DNA of 5,020 bases from positions 1-5,020 of the forward strand of contig DNAD01000033.1 in assembly GCA_003484785.1 (NCBI GenBank). Reading direction: 5' to 3'. The position numbers and the translations under genes are program-made. The notes beneath the pieces were generated by a model, which had not been told where the DNA came from, did not search any database, and saw only the letters and a program-made list of their open reading frames with translations. Numbering within the stretch: position 1 is the first letter of the stretch; every line of letters begins with the position of its first letter. Origin of the DNA: Lachnospiraceae bacterium (GTDB taxonomy: Bacteria; Bacillota; Clostridia; Lachnospirales; Lachnospiraceae). Below, one piece after another: positions 4,612 to 5,020 of this stretch.

Positions 4612-5020
4612 ATGGATGGCATGCTGTCTCAGGACGAAATAAATGCCCTGCTTAACGGCATGATGGAAGGCGGCGATGACGCTGCCGCGGCCCCCTCAGG
4701 CGATGCCCCCCAAGCGGCCCCCGCGGCCTCGGGAGGTGAAAAACAGGTTCCGGATGAGAGCCTGCTGACGGACATAGAAAAGGATGCCGTCGGAGAGGTT
4801 GCCAATATCAGCATGGGCACCTCGGCCACCACCCTTTATTCGCTGGTAAACCAGAAGGTCAATATCACAACGCCGGTGGTGGAGCTTGCAACGTGGGATC
4901 AGATAGTAGAGGATTACGAGCGCCCCTGCGTTTTTGTAAAGATAAAATATACCGTAGGCCTTGACGGGACCAATATCATGGTCCTTAAGGAGGATGACGT
5001 TAAGATCATAACCGACCTGA
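4612..5020 (+). CDS. fliY: Flagellar motor switch phosphatase FliY, N-terminal part (3' end outside window)
   Basis: 136 codons are visible. FliY is a C-ring component of Gram-positive bacteria combining a CheC-like CheY-P phosphatase domain with a C-terminal FliN domain (not in the window). The N-terminal LSQDEINALLNGM (5-17) mirrors the FliM CheY-binding peptide. Residues 22-41 form an Ala/Pro/Gly-rich linker with markedly GC-rich codons. The first CheC phosphatase site is complete: D58-x3-E62-x2-N65-x22-P88, exactly the family spacing, so E62 and N65 are the expected catalytic pair. Start at 4612: AGGAGG (4598-4603) in the last codons of fliM lies 8 bases upstream. The next ATG, three codons in, is less well placed. 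Without the 3' end I cannot confirm the FliN domain, but a plain CheC or FliN would not have both the N-terminal peptide and this position after fliM. Confidence 0.93.
   Translation, partial: MDGMLSQDEINALLNGMMEGGDDAAAAPSGDAPQAAPAASGGEKQVPDESLLTDIEKDAVGEVANISMGTSATTLYSLVNQKVNITTPVVELATWDQIVEDYERPCVFVKIKYTVGLDGTNIMVLKEDDVKIITDL

Overview
The window is a stretch of a flagellar biosynthesis/motility operon, read entirely on the + strand: the 3' end of flgE (hook), a roughly 560-base interval with one or two small unrecognised ORFs, flbD, motA, motB, fliL, fliM and the 5' part of fliY. This order (flgE-flbD-motA-motB-fliL-fliM-fliY) is typical of Clostridia. FliY with a CheC-type phosphatase motif, strong GGAGG-type ribosome binding sites, GTG/TTG starts and the style of the short FliL all suggest a motile member of the Lachnospiraceae (Roseburia/Butyrivibrio-like). 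That placement is inference from gene content, not from a marker gene.

Layout: 1-545 flgE C-terminus. 546-855 lies between flgE and the next convincing gene. It holds a 12-bp perfect stem-loop (648-682), a good sigma-A-type promoter match (715-743) and a doubtful 84-codon ORF (586-840). 856-1101 is a small unknown gene with two possible Shine-Dalgarno/start pairs. 1108-1293 flbD; 1334-2128 motA (probable TTG start); 2128-2922 motB (one-base overlap with motA); 2990-3502 fliL; 3628-4608 fliM; 4612-5020 fliY, running off the window.

How the genes work together: FlgE builds the hook. MotA and MotB form the proton-driven stator, and FliL is the stator-associated membrane protein. FliM and FliY form the switch/C-ring that receives CheY-P, with FliY also expected to remove phosphate from it. 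FlbD (SwrD-like) is a small protein linked to motor power.

The most unusual thing is not a gene. A repeated module of three consecutive hairpins, about 70-75 nt long, occurs three times (1017-1091, 2904-2971, 3539-3613). Each copy ends 14-18 nt before the start codon of a flagellar gene: flbD, fliL and fliM respectively. Copies 1 and 3 match at 30 of 37 positions in their core, and differences between copies often preserve base pairing. This points to a structured RNA or DNA element rather than chance. I do not recognise it as a named family.
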